A DNA stretch of 64,000 nucleotides from Adenophora triphylla var. japonica (GCA_022495995.1 JAFEMH010002446.1:1-64000); one strand, 5' to 3'. Shown: positions 55,120 through 64,000, counted from the first letter of the stretch. Numbers and translations: made by a program. The notes: generated by a model from the sequence alone, not told the origin.

Positions 55120-55590
55120 TTGACTTTTAAGAAAAGAGCGTTTGAATGTCAAACTTCGGGTTTTGAGTTTTAAAGATGATCGTTTGAATGCCAAACGTCA
55201 CTTTGCGCGTTTTGAAAGGGAGTTCGAATGTCGAACTCCGGTTTTGAACCGGGCATTTCATTGTTAGCGATTTTACGAAAAAAAGCATTAAATGAGTTTT
55301 GAATGTCAAATGTCGGGTTTTGAGTTTTAAAGATGATCGTTTAGATGCCAAACGTCACTTTACGCGTTTTGAAAGGGAGTTCGAATGTCGAACTCCGGTT
55401 TTGAACCGGGCATTTTATTGTTAGCGATTTTACGAAAAAAAGCATTAAATGAGTTTTGAATGTCACATGTCGGGTTTTGAGTTTTAAAGATGATCGTTTG
55501 GATGCCAAACGTGACTTTACGCGAAAGAGAGTTCGAATGTCGAACTCCGGTTTTGAACCGAGCATTACATTGTTAGCGATTTTACGGGAA
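55120..55590. repeat. 157-bp segment in three tandem copies within LTR B
   Basis: 'tcgggttttgagttttaaagatgatcg'-type starts at about 55155, 55312 and 55470, each followed by a GAGTTCG-AATGT-CGAACTC hairpin and 'ttgttagcgattttacg'. LTR A has one copy (41262-41400). Confidence 0.9.
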
Positions 55591-56305
55591 AAAAGCATTA
55601 AATGATATGTGATCAATGAATCGTTTTGCGACTCGGACTTTGATAAGTAAATACTATCACGAGCCAAACGGCTCGGACTTGTAAATGACAGTATTTAAAA
55701 TGCGGTGTCAACGGAATCAAATGACCCGGATTTTAAAGGTGCGTTAAGTAAATAGCATTCAACGGATCAAACGATCCGGACCGTTAAATGACTATCACGA
55801 ACCAAACGGTTCGGACTATAATGTTGCGTAAAGTAAATGACGTTCAACGGATCAAACGATCCGGAATTGTAAATGACGTGAAAGTAAAGAAACGGGGCCG
55901 GAACGCCGTTTTAACTCGAGATTACTTCTCTTACGGGAAGAGACGAGGATCTGGGATTAAAACGTATCAGACTCCGTTAGACGGTGACGTCTACATTTCA
56001 ACAACGTTCGACCGAAACGGTTGTAGTGACTGGCACGTAAACCGAGACGGAACGAGTGTTTAGGGAGAGAGAGTGTTACCTATGGCTAGGGGTTGACTCT
56101 TTTGGCTCGGGAGGCGTATACGGGATACAATTTAGTGTTTGGAACGGTGTTTCGAGGTGTTTTGGTTCGTGTTTGGTTGAAATACGAGGTTTTCACGCAA
56201 ATCGAGGCAAAACGGGGCTCGGGAGAGGGTGGAAAGGGTTTGGGCCGTGGCTATTTTTTAAAATGGATAAGTTTTTTCTTCTTTGAAATGTTTGACAGCC
56301 CTCTG

Positions 56306-56437
56306 TATTTATAGGGTGAAAATGCAAAAGAGTCCGAACGGACTTATGCTGAATTTCAGGGGGTTTTGTGGTATTTTTGAAATTGGGAGGACTTGCTGGC
56401 AACTCTGTTTTGCCTGAAAAACAGTCCGGACGGACTG
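56306..56437 (-). promoter_or_regulatory. U3 promoter of LTR B: TATA-like box and two inverted repeats
   Basis: TATTTATAG at 56306-56314; AGTCCG-AA-CGGACT at 56331-56344 (16 bp upstream); CAGTCCG-GA-CGGACTG at 56422-56437. Compared with LTR A, the arms are kept or lengthened while the centre changes (GGAT/AA; TC/GA). Confidence 0.65.
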
Positions 56438-56839
56438 TGACAGCATCCTTGGGGTATTTTGGTCTTTTCACTCTGAAATCTGATTGATGTTGACCGGAGG
56501 GCTGTGGCATGCGTGCCACGTGCCCCTGTGACTCACCAGGGCATGGGTTTTCGTGCCATTATTCCCGATTTTGTCCGTTTTTTAAATAACTGTCCGGAAA
56601 ATATCCGAAACGCCCCCGGAAAGTGCCGAAAAGTGCGTTTTTCAGGAGAAGCTGTACTTTTACGTGTGATAACGTGTGTTGAGTAAGCTTTGACGTTGGG
56701 ATACATGGGGCAGTCCCGAGACGTCTCGTTGGCTTGAGAACGGGGAGCTTAACGGGTTCCGATTAACCTGGAGCGGGCCAGTTAACGGATTCCGGTTAAC
56801 TTTTAACGGATTTTGACGATCCGGATTTGGGTACTTACA

Positions 56840-57630
56840 GTTAGCCCCTCAGCGACGTCACTTTCGAAGGAAGTGGGGTCGTTGAAAAAGATAAGGATCC
56901 AAATCGGGGGATGCCTTACTTGAAGAGACCTAAGAGGTTAGCTGGCTGGACCCTTAGCGAAAGGATTCCTACGTATCTCGAGCGGGAATCAAGCTGATCG
57001 TAGTTCGTAGGTGCAAGGAGCCGCGCGTGGGGACCTTGACCTAAGCCAGACTGTTGTGAGGCGTCTAAACCTGAGTGGGACCATTGCGAGGTATCTGAAC
57101 CTGAATGGAGACTATTGTGAGGCGTCTGAACCTGAGATTTCTGAAACCTTCGAGGGCGTGTGGCGCCTCAGACCGAGATTACTGAAACATTTTGAGGGCG
57201 TGTGGCACCTCAGATCGAGGTTACTGAAACATTCGAGGGCGTGTGGCACCTCAGGCCGAGATTACTGAAACTTTCAAGGGCGTGTGGCACCTCAGACCGA
57301 GATTATGAGGACGTTCGAGGGCGTGTGGCGCCTCAGACCGAATTGTTGAAACTTTTGAGGGCGTGTGGCACCTCGAACCAAATGTGCTGAAACTTTCGAG
57401 GGTGTGTGGCGCCTCAGACCGAGATTACTGAAACTTTCGAGGGCGTGTGGCGCCTCAGACCGATATTACTTGAAACTTTCGAGGGCGTGTGGCACCTCAG
57501 ACCGAGGTTACTAAAACATTCGAGGGCATGTGGCGCCTCAGACCGGGGTTACTGAAACATTCGAGGGCCTGTGGCGCCTCAGACCGGGATTATGAGGACG
57601 TGGGTGTCCTGAGATGAAGGCGTTTGTGCC
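56840..57630 (-). mobile_element. Tat-3: 3' untranslated region with tandem arrays, cut by LTR C
   Basis: 56840-57040 matches 42578-42774. Then come about three copies of the array-1 unit (57041-57135) and a different array of about 43 bp (57136-57600, about ten copies) built around GAGGGCGTGTGGCGCCTCAG. The element stops at LTR C. The swap of array type between two otherwise similar copies shows rapid turnover of this region. Confidence 0.75.
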
Positions 57631-58011
57631 TGAATGAACGCCCTCCGAAAAATAATCTAATCTTTTTAATAAAAAATTCTTTGTTTTTGGAGTCACCACG
57701 CCGTTTTTAAGGAAAACATTGAAAAACCTTCGGAAATGAGAAAATGGGTCCGGGGGTCAAGTTACGATGTGGGAAGAGAATATGGAGCTCACCCACATCG
57801 CCTCTTTCGAGACTTTCAATCAAACAATGGACAATAAGATCATTCAAAGTGTGTGCAATTTGTGTCAACAAACAAGGCATGCAAATTTGGATTTCATTAA
57901 TGGCATCGAAACTGGATACAACTTGTGAACCATGGAAGGGGGCCACACCCTTACAAACAATGACTTGCATTACAAGGCAGGAGATGAAACAGTCTGTCCA
58001 GGGAACTCGGA

Positions 58012-58480
58012 TGTCCTCCGACACAGGACTTCCTCAGGAGAGGGATGTCGGACGACATAAGGCATCCTGGTCAGATTGCCTCTTACAAAGGGGGTGGTTA
58101 AGCCACCAAAGCTAATCTAGAATTAAAACAAGGCTATTTTAAATAAGGAGAGACACTATTTAGGGTCTGGGACCAATTTGGGGTTGATTGGAGTGAGCAA
58201 AGTCAAAATTGACTTTTGGTGATACGGATGTCGTATGACACAGGACACATGAGGTTGTCCTGTGTCGGACGACATAACCGCCTCCATCAATAGATTTCAC
58301 CCAAATGGATCTCAGACTTCCCAAACAGTGATAAATGTGCTAAAACTACTTAAACAAAGCTTTAAATCACAAAGGGGATCAATCTGGGTAGATCTGAAGT
58401 CACTGAAAGCCAAACAGCTTTCTGGGAGCTCTATGTCGTATGACACAGGACTCCTTGAGGAGTCCCATGTCGTCCGACAT
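58012..58480. repeat. Three long imperfect foldbacks in LTR C
   Basis: Each is a TGTC-NNNN-GACA palindrome and a TGTCG-NN-CGACA palindrome 33-34 bp apart, and the stretch between is itself self-complementary: 58012-58056, 58229-58274, 58434-58479. Inner arms differ: CAGGACA/TGTCCTG in the second, GGACTCCT-TG-AGGAGTCC in the third. Whole foldbacks have about 17 of 19 or 18 of 22 paired positions. Confidence 0.85.
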
Positions 58481-59105
58481 AGGTGTCCTATTTCAGTGTC
58501 CTTCAGCAGACTGATCCCACCTTGCTCTCTAACATGAATCTAAGCTATAATACCAACTGGAAATAGTAGAATAACAATAATACGTGAGTATTATGGGAGG
58601 ATCACATGGCTTTAATGGCCAAATGTGATGAATCACATATTTTTGGCCATTATCATGTAGCCATCACCTCCTAACTCAAACACAAGTAAACAAGATGCAA
58701 ACTTTAATGCAACTAAGGCTACCAAATGTCCAGATCTGAGGTGAGGAGATGTGAATATGGAAGATTCACATCTCCACCACCTTTGTCATGCAAAATCCCA
58801 AATATTCACATAATGTTAAACAATATAAGAATGCAATGTAAAATAAATGGGTATGCAAGATGCAATCAGAGAGAGAGAGGGAGTTTAGGGACTACCTATT
58901 GTAGTCCACAAGGTAGAAGCACCAATAGTATGGTGTTCACCCCTTCAAAACACCAACAAAGGAGATCCTTCTTTGGACCTTGGCTTGGATGTGTGTGTGT
59001 ATGAGGAGGGAGGTGAGTATGTGTGTGTGAGAGAGAGAGTGAGTCTCTATTTTAGCAGAGTGACCTTACTTGCCCAAGTCCTCTTAAAATGATCAGCCAA
59101 GCCCT

Positions 59106-59190
59106 TTATTTATAGGCATGCTGATGGGAGGTCTTATGTCGGATGACATAGGGCGTTAACCGCCTTTGGGTCGCCCTATGTCGGACGACA
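59106..59190 (-). promoter_or_regulatory. U3 promoter of LTR C: TATA-like box and fourth foldback
   Basis: TTATTTATAG at 59106-59115. TATGTC-GGAT-GACATA (59135-59150) and TGTCG-GA-CGACA (59179-59190) frame a self-complementary centre (GGGCG/CGCCC). Confidence 0.65.
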
Positions 59191-59574
59191 CCGATCAACT
59201 TTATGACAAGCTGGGCCGCAGGAAGGCAGGCCCAATGGATCAAGCAAATGAATGGATAATTTAGGCTCAAAATGCACTTTAGCAAATAAATGAGCCCAAA
59301 ATTAATGCCAACCATGGAAAACAAACCCAAAAACACGAATTCGGGTCGGGGTACTCACAGAGCCCCTCGGCGACGTCACTTCCGCGAGAAGTGGGGTCGT
59401 CGACAAAATGAGAATCCCGAGCCGGACAACGAACGGCGGGAAAAAGAGATGACCAAGATGGTCGAGTGGCTGGACCTTTTTTGAAAAGGATTCCTACGTA
59501 TCCCGTGAGGGAATCAAGCCGAATCGTAGTTCAACAAAGAGGTGGCGCTAATGAAAGGCCACGGGCTTTGTACC

Positions 59575-59850
59575 CAAGGTTTGACTGTTTCTTTGGGGAG
59601 TCACCCGAGTTATTGTTTCTTTGGGAGTCACCACTTTGATTTGAATTTCTTTGATTTGGACTTTGAAGTCAGTTTCTTTGGGGAGTCACCCAGGATTCTT
59701 TGAAGTCACCGAGTTTCTTTGAAGTCAATTCTTTGGGGAGTCACCCAGGATTTATTCTTTGGGGAGTCACCCGAGGTTTTGACTGTTTCTTTGGGGAGTC
59801 ACCCGAGGATTTGATTGTTTCTTTGGGGAGTCACCCGAAGATTGGAGACA
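59575..59850. repeat. Imperfect array with TTCTTTGGGGAGTCACCC
   Basis: About eight copies of TTTCTTTGGGGAGTCACCCG with spacers of variable length (TTTGACTG, AGTTATTG and others). GGG/CCC of each copy can pair. Confidence 0.85.
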
Positions 59851-60395
59851 TAGGAACGAGCCTAAAGGGGTGTAGGAACAAGCCTAAAAAGGTATAGGAA
59901 CAAGCCTAAAAAGGTATAGGAACGAGCCTAAAAAGGTATGGGAACAAGCCCAAAAAGGTATGGGAACATGCCCAAAAAGGTATAGGAACAAGCCTAAAAA
60001 GGTATAGAAATGAGCCTAAAAAGGTATAGGAACAAGCCTAAAAAGGTATAGGAACAAGCCTAAAGAGGTGTAGGAACAAGCCTACGCATAGGAACAAGCC
60101 TAAAGAGGTGTAGGAACAATCCTACGCATAGGAACAAGCCTAGCGAGATATAGGAACAAGCCTAAAGAGGTGTAGGAACAAGCCTAGCGAGATATAGGAA
60201 CAAGCCTAAAGAGGTGTAGGAACAAGCCTACGCATAGGAACAAGCCTAGCGAGATATAGGAACAAGCCTAAAGAGGTGCAGGAATAAGCCCACGCATAGG
60301 AACAAGCCTAACGAGGTATGGGAACAAGCCCAAAAAGGTATGGGAACAAGCCCAAAAAAGGTATGAGAACAAGCCCAAAAAGGGGATCGAGATTG
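59851..60395. repeat. Tandem array, mainly 22-bp unit, with covarying hairpin
   Basis: Unit AGGTATAGGAACAAGCCTAA. Most copies have TAGG-AACAAG-CCTA; copies at 59939, 59961 and about 60318-60355 have TGGG-AACAAG-CCCA (59961 with AACATG loop). Both arms changed together. Later copies alternate with 'aggtg', 'acgca' and 'cgagata' spacers, a higher-order pattern. Confidence 0.92.
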
Positions 60396-60605
60396 ACTCA
60401 AAAGTACCGCGAGATGAACTCCAAGAAAAGGAAATGACTTTTTCGAGAAAGTAAACATAGGACGAGATGATTTGCAGTTGAAATGAGATATATTTTCATA
60501 CCTGTGCTGTGCTTACCTGTAGGGATTGTGCACACGAGGATCACTTGAAGTGATTGGCTGACTTTGGAAACATTTGTCGGGTGGAACATGAACTTTGCTG
60601 TTGAT

Positions 60606-60690
60606 ATTACCGTTGCAAGACGGACTCTGCTGATGATTTGCCGTTGCTAGACGGGCCTTTGATGAACATTTGCCATTGCAAGATGGACTT
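60606..60690. repeat. Three-copy repeat with covarying CCGT/ACGG hairpin
   Basis: CCGT-TGCAAG-ACGG (60610-60623), CCGT-TGCTAG-ACGG (60641-60654), CCAT-TGCAAG-ATGG (60673-60685). The third copy changed both arms. Confidence 0.75.
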
Positions 60691-60699
60691 TTGATGGTA

Positions 60700-62380
60700 A
60701 TTTTCCAACGAGGCTGATGAGCTTGACGAGCATTGCTTGGAGACTGAGGCAGCTAGGGCTCTTTCAAACGATGTTGATAAGTCTGAAGATTACGAGACCT
60801 ATGAAGATGATAAAGGCAGAATATGCCACCTGCAGGATTTGAACTCATTGTACAGATTGTGATTTGAGGCGCAGTCCTCACGATCAGATTATGATCACTT
60901 GATTATTGTACCCTGTGGGGGGAAAACACAACGCTGCTAGGCACTTTGCATTTTATTCACTTAATTTGAAATTTTGCTTATGCATTATTAAATTCATCGT
61001 ACGAGTCCATCTCGGCTGGGGATGAAAATGGAGTGAGAATTTTTGCAAGGCTTGGCAAGCGAATATGTATGGAGCAAATATGCTATGATGGATTGTGTAT
61101 GGGATGACTGTGCATATGACGATGTGTGGGTCGAACCCTCTCCCATGAATTTGAGGAGTGTATGAGTGACGGATGATATGATGCAGCCTAGGCAAGTCGG
61201 GGATGCTCCCGAGAGTACGGATGACAGCAGGTTGATTGCTGATGATAAGAACAAAGTGTATCGCGCGCCTGAGACGGCAAGCAGCAGAGAAAGTGCAGAG
61301 AATGATCCCGACTTTGAAGAGATGACAAGGCGAAGCCCCAGTTGATAATGCAAAGAAAACCCGGAGGGAATCTGGTAAGGAGAGCCTGAGGGATATCTTA
61401 ACCAAAGCCCCAGCTTGAGGAAATTCCATGGAGCTTTATCGCAGACAGATTCATCTTGTGGCCAAAGAGGCAATCCATCATTTTGAACGACAGTCAATCA
61501 GCCGCTGGACAAGACTCGGAAATGTATATGTGCAGGGACACATTTTTCGAAGGTGGGAATGGATCCCGAATTCATGTATGACACTCTCGCTTTTGGGTCT
61601 GACTCTTTTGGGAGAGTATAAGCATCACAAGGTGAGGAAAAGTGTATGGAAGCCCCTGCTGACCGAAACAATGTTTGGCTCTATCTTCCTATGATGTAGA
61701 AAGAGAAGACTTGTCGAGACACTTGAAAACTTGTCTTATTCATGATGATCACAAGGCTGCTAAAAACCCTTTATTGATGTTCGGGTTATTTAACCACTAG
61801 GCTTGATATGAACAAATATTTTGATTGATCACGAAGAGAAAACCAACTGATATCGAGAATCAGACTCGGAAAGATGATTTGTGTATAGGAACGGTCCTTG
61901 ATGAGACCGGATTTTTTGAGATTTGTTTGTGATTTCGACCGGACCAGTTATGGTTGCCTACGTTCCCCTCCTGACGAGGAGCTCAGGTTGCCGTAGTTCG
62001 GGCTTATCCCGATTGAAAAGAGGAGGAATATGAAATTTCGAGATTTTGAGGACCTTTGAGGATTTTGAGAATTGGAGAATTGAAGATCATGTCTCCTTGG
62101 AGTGTCCATGAAAGACACGGATGCGAAGCCCCAGTGAGACATTCGCAGCAAGTGTTTGTGGAGGAGAAATGAAATATGCTCACATAAAGTGTCAAATGAA
62201 TGGATTGAATTTGCACAATATTAGATTGATGACTTTGAGCCAAGATGGATTAGATTTCAATTTAAGCAAGCAATGAAGAATTAATTTTATTTAGCTATCG
62301 AAGATATTGGAATGAAATTACTATCCGGCAGGGACTGTAGCTGGGTTTCTGAGCTTCAATCGGCAATCGGGTAATTTTGG
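60700..62380. other. Unassigned Tat-4 3' region
   Basis: No gene supported. The minus-strand frames of 158 and 167 codons at 60953-61497 overlap each other, have no recognisable motif and are in untranslated context. GGTTGCCTACGTTCCCC at 61953-61969 and GGTTGCCGTAGTTCGG at 61986-62001 echo 49998-50052. Confidence 0.35.
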
Positions 62381-62388
62381 AAGTGGAT

Positions 62389-62650
62389 GACCTCTTAAGA
62401 TGAGAGGTCGGCTAGGCCTTTTACTGACTGAACCCCTAAATATGAGAGGTTGGCTTGCAGGGATGTGTTTGGGATTTCTAAGGTGAGGAAATCTGTGATT
62501 GCATCTTCATTGCCTCTAAAAATGAGAGGTCAACCTTGGCTTTGGCCGAGGGCAAGGGTAATGGTAACGGGAATATCCTCTAAAATTGAGAGGATGGCTT
62601 GGGATTGGTTTAGGTAGGGAATATCCTCTAAAATCGAGAGGATGGTTGTA
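62389..62650. repeat. Dispersed CCTCT...AGAGG hairpins, about five copies
   Basis: CCTCTTAAGATGAGAGG, CCCCTAAATATGAGAGG, CCTCTAAAAATGAGAGG, CCTCTAAAATTGAGAGG and CCTCTAAAATCGAGAGG, spaced about 50-60 bp, each usually followed by a GGCT or GGTC stretch. Confidence 0.8.
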
Positions 62651-62774
62651 AATTGTTTTGGAGGTATTAGTGAAAGGAAGTCCAAGCTATTGAGAACTTT
62701 TATGAACCTTCGAGGGTTTGGGCTCTTTTTTGAACACTGGAGAGCTTCTCGAGAAGTCGGAAATTTTTGCTGAA

Positions 62775-62915
62775 TTGTGAGGATTTAAAATCCTTCTTTT
62801 GATGATTTGGGATGGCCTCTTTGAGGAGATGAGGATTGCATCTGAAATTGTGAGGATTTAAAATCCTTCTTTTGACAACTTGGAAGGCCTCTTTGAGGAG
62901 TTGAGGATTATCTTT
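62775..62915. repeat. Two-copy repeat (about 83 bp) with self-complementary segments
   Basis: GAGGATTTAAAATCCTTCTTTTGA and GGCCTCTTTGAGGAG occur twice, at about 62780-62830 and 62860-62905. Both segments are near-palindromic. Confidence 0.75.
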
Positions 62916-63540
62916 GTCCTTCCTTCACGGCTTGAGTATTTTATGCATCGCCGACTCTCGAAGCTAACTTCTTTGGCGTTGCTTGGACTTCTCTTAGCAT
63001 GGAGAACAGATGATGGCTAGACTGGGTTTCAAAACACGCCGCTCTTGAAATGAAAGGATATTGTTTGGTGAGGGTGAGGTAATGGCTTCCCTAGGGTGAA
63101 AGGCTTCAACCGCAACCCCTACCGGATGACCTAAACGAAATTAAGTCTCTATTGCTTTCTTAAACTTTAAATGAGAAAAGATTTATGCAAATTCATCGAG
63201 CAACGAAATGATGAGGATGATAAAAGAGATGTGAGCATATGAGACGCAAGATGGGGAGTTGGCAAGCCCCAATTTGAGAAGGACATCAGTCGATTTTCTC
63301 ACTCCGATTAATTTAAATATTAGTCATTTCAATGCATTAGTGATTGAGCAGCACAAGTGATCATATAGGATAAGACCATTTCAACTGAGTGTAACGTGGG
63401 TGTGCAAGTCATGTCTCGAGTCTAGAAAGAAGAGAAACAAAGATTTTTATTACTGCAAAGCAAAAACTGGTCCAACTTGGACTTGACAGACTCATGTCCG
63501 TAAGGGACATTCTAGAACCTACGAAGACTGATCGACTTCT
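62916..63540. other. No gene seen
   Basis: Mixed non-coding sequence, presumably still the Tat-4 3' region. I see nothing further to report. Confidence 0.3.
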
Positions 63541-63939
63541 TCAACCTTGTATGGGAGAGCCCCTGGGATTGCTGACAGTGTTGGCCATTTGAGCAAGCAT
63601 TTGGGCCTCACGCTCACGAGCAAGAGCGGCTTCAAGGGTAACCCGCAACTCTTCAATAGACAAATCATTCGAACCCGGCTGACCCGTAGCAATTGAACCT
63701 CCAGACCGGCTACCCAACACATTCTCTGCACCAGACATCTAGGATTATGAATCAAATAAGGACCACTCGGACACTTGAACTGCCTCCATCTCGGGAAAAA
63801 GGACCAAATGAGCGCCGGGGACCGGAGTACGCACCCAACTTGCCATGACTGCATCGGCGAAGGGGTGATTGGTAAGGTGGCGGAGGAGAGAACCTTGAGG
63901 TGGTATGGGAGAGGATAGGTTTAGGACGGACTCATGCAT
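63541..63939 (-). pseudogene. Unrecognised small coding remnant
   Basis: Minus strand, one frame. Sixty-odd codons from 63939 (HESVLNLSSP...VSEWSLFDS) end in TAA (63745) with TAG shortly after (63739). ATG at 63736-63738 then opens 65 codons (MSGAENVLGSRSGG) containing IEELRVTLEAALAREREAQML, a short coiled-coil-like helix. Retroelement context makes a gag or accessory fragment likely, but I do not recognise the family. Confidence 0.3.
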
Positions 63940-64000
63940 ATGCTTTATTTAAAGGATTTAAATAAAAATGATTTTTATTAATCCTAAGAATGGTTGGAAA

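Larger units (their letters stand above)
54579..56839 (-). repeat. LTR B: 3' LTR of a second Tat element (Tat-3), 2261 bp
   Basis: TGAAATTACC to GGTACTTACA, homologous to LTR A. Its right side continues into the same 3' untranslated block as LTR A's right side. It is therefore most simply the 3' LTR of another minus-strand copy (Tat-3) inserted into Tat-2 pol, not the 5' LTR of Tat-2; no PBS lies on its left. A GT run lies at 54921-54940. Confidence 0.75.
57631..59359 (-). repeat. LTR C: 3' LTR of a third Tat element (Tat-4), about 1729 bp
   Basis: Right edge GGGGTACTCACA next to the conserved AGCCCCTCGGCGACGTCACTT. The left edge TGAATGAACGCC is inferred from the position of GGAGTCACCACG (57689-57700) relative to the other LTRs. 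The overall body differs from LTRs A/B, so it is another Tat family. Confidence 0.65.
59360..64000 (-). mobile_element. Tat-4: 3' untranslated region running to the window edge
   Basis: Starts with the conserved AGCCCCTCGGCGACGTCACTT and CCTACGTATCCCGTGAGGG blocks, followed by arrays at 59575-59850 and 59851-60395. Then comes about 3.5 kb with small repeats and the GGTTGCCTACGTTCCCC phrase at 61953. No pol or accessory gene is recognised before the window ends. Confidence 0.6.

Noticed and set aside
58263..58274. TGTCGG as an auxin-response element in LTR C
   Set aside because: TGTCGG can bind auxin response factors, but spacing and symmetry here do not match the usual inverted or everted pairs, and six bases are too few to claim it.
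59851..60395. CRISPR-like array (regular short repeats)
   Set aside because: Repeats are head-to-tail 22-bp units without unique spacers, in a plant retroelement; no cas genes.
60953..61497. Overlapping minus-strand frames of 158 and 167 codons
   Set aside because: They overlap in different frames, lack motifs and lie in a Tat 3' untranslated region.

Overview
The window looks like a repeat-dense stretch of a plant genome, probably a eudicot. The evidence is nested LTR retrotransposons, initiator tRNA-Met primer-binding sites, Tat-type Ty3 elements, a SIRE/Maximus-type Ty1 element and a small hAT transposon. I found no convincing single-copy host gene, tRNA, rRNA, CRISPR array or bacterial-type operon. 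Nearly every long open frame is retroelement gag, pol or accessory protein, and most carry stops or frameshifts. All calls come from reading the sequence by eye; lineage names rest on remembered family features.

Layout, left to right. 1-9582: minus-strand Ty3/Tat element (Tat-1) with decayed integrase, RNase H, RT, protease and gag, a PBS and its 5' LTR. Its gag carries a 964-bp non-autonomous hAT insertion with a perfect 8-bp target duplication. 9583-16044: plus-strand Ty1/copia element (leader, gag-pol with several stops, 3' LTR). 16045-21915: very decayed minus-strand Ty1/copia remnant. 21916-24698: LTR and gag remnants of a plus-strand element (E). 24699-40699: minus-strand element (D; 3' LTR plus 3' region), split by a nearly intact-looking 12.6-kb SIRE-type element (27814-40419) with a GTCGT target duplication. 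40700-64000: three minus-strand Tat elements, apparently nested inside one another. Only their left sides (3' LTR and 3' untranslated region) are inside the window, plus, for Tat-2, two antisense accessory genes and pol.

The most unusual features are structural. The Tat LTRs and 3' untranslated regions are packed with short stem-loops whose arm sequences change while pairing and loop are kept: AATGA- and AAAC-loop hairpins in the LTRs, TAGG/CCTA versus TGGG/CCCA in a 22-bp array, CCGT/ACGG versus CCAT/ATGG in another, and four 46-54 bp foldbacks in LTR C. Four Tat LTRs also have an inverted repeat 16-20 bp upstream of the TATA-like box. Paired G/C-rich palindromes recur in unrelated elements (Tat LTR C, the copia LTR and leader, LTR D, the hAT element).

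A second point is the antisense accessory region of Tat-2. A plant-mobile-domain-like protein is encoded against the direction of pol in what looks like three or four exons with phase-0 GT-AG introns. Introns could survive there because the element's genomic RNA carries them in antisense orientation. It is followed by a second, DUF7745-like, broken antisense frame.

The SIRE element has close LTRs (about 23 substitutions and 2 indels counted by eye over 1.44 kb), yet it lacks the end of RT and all RNase H: RT runs in frame from its YVDD motif into an env-like region. That region contains two ubiquitin-interacting-motif-like segments.
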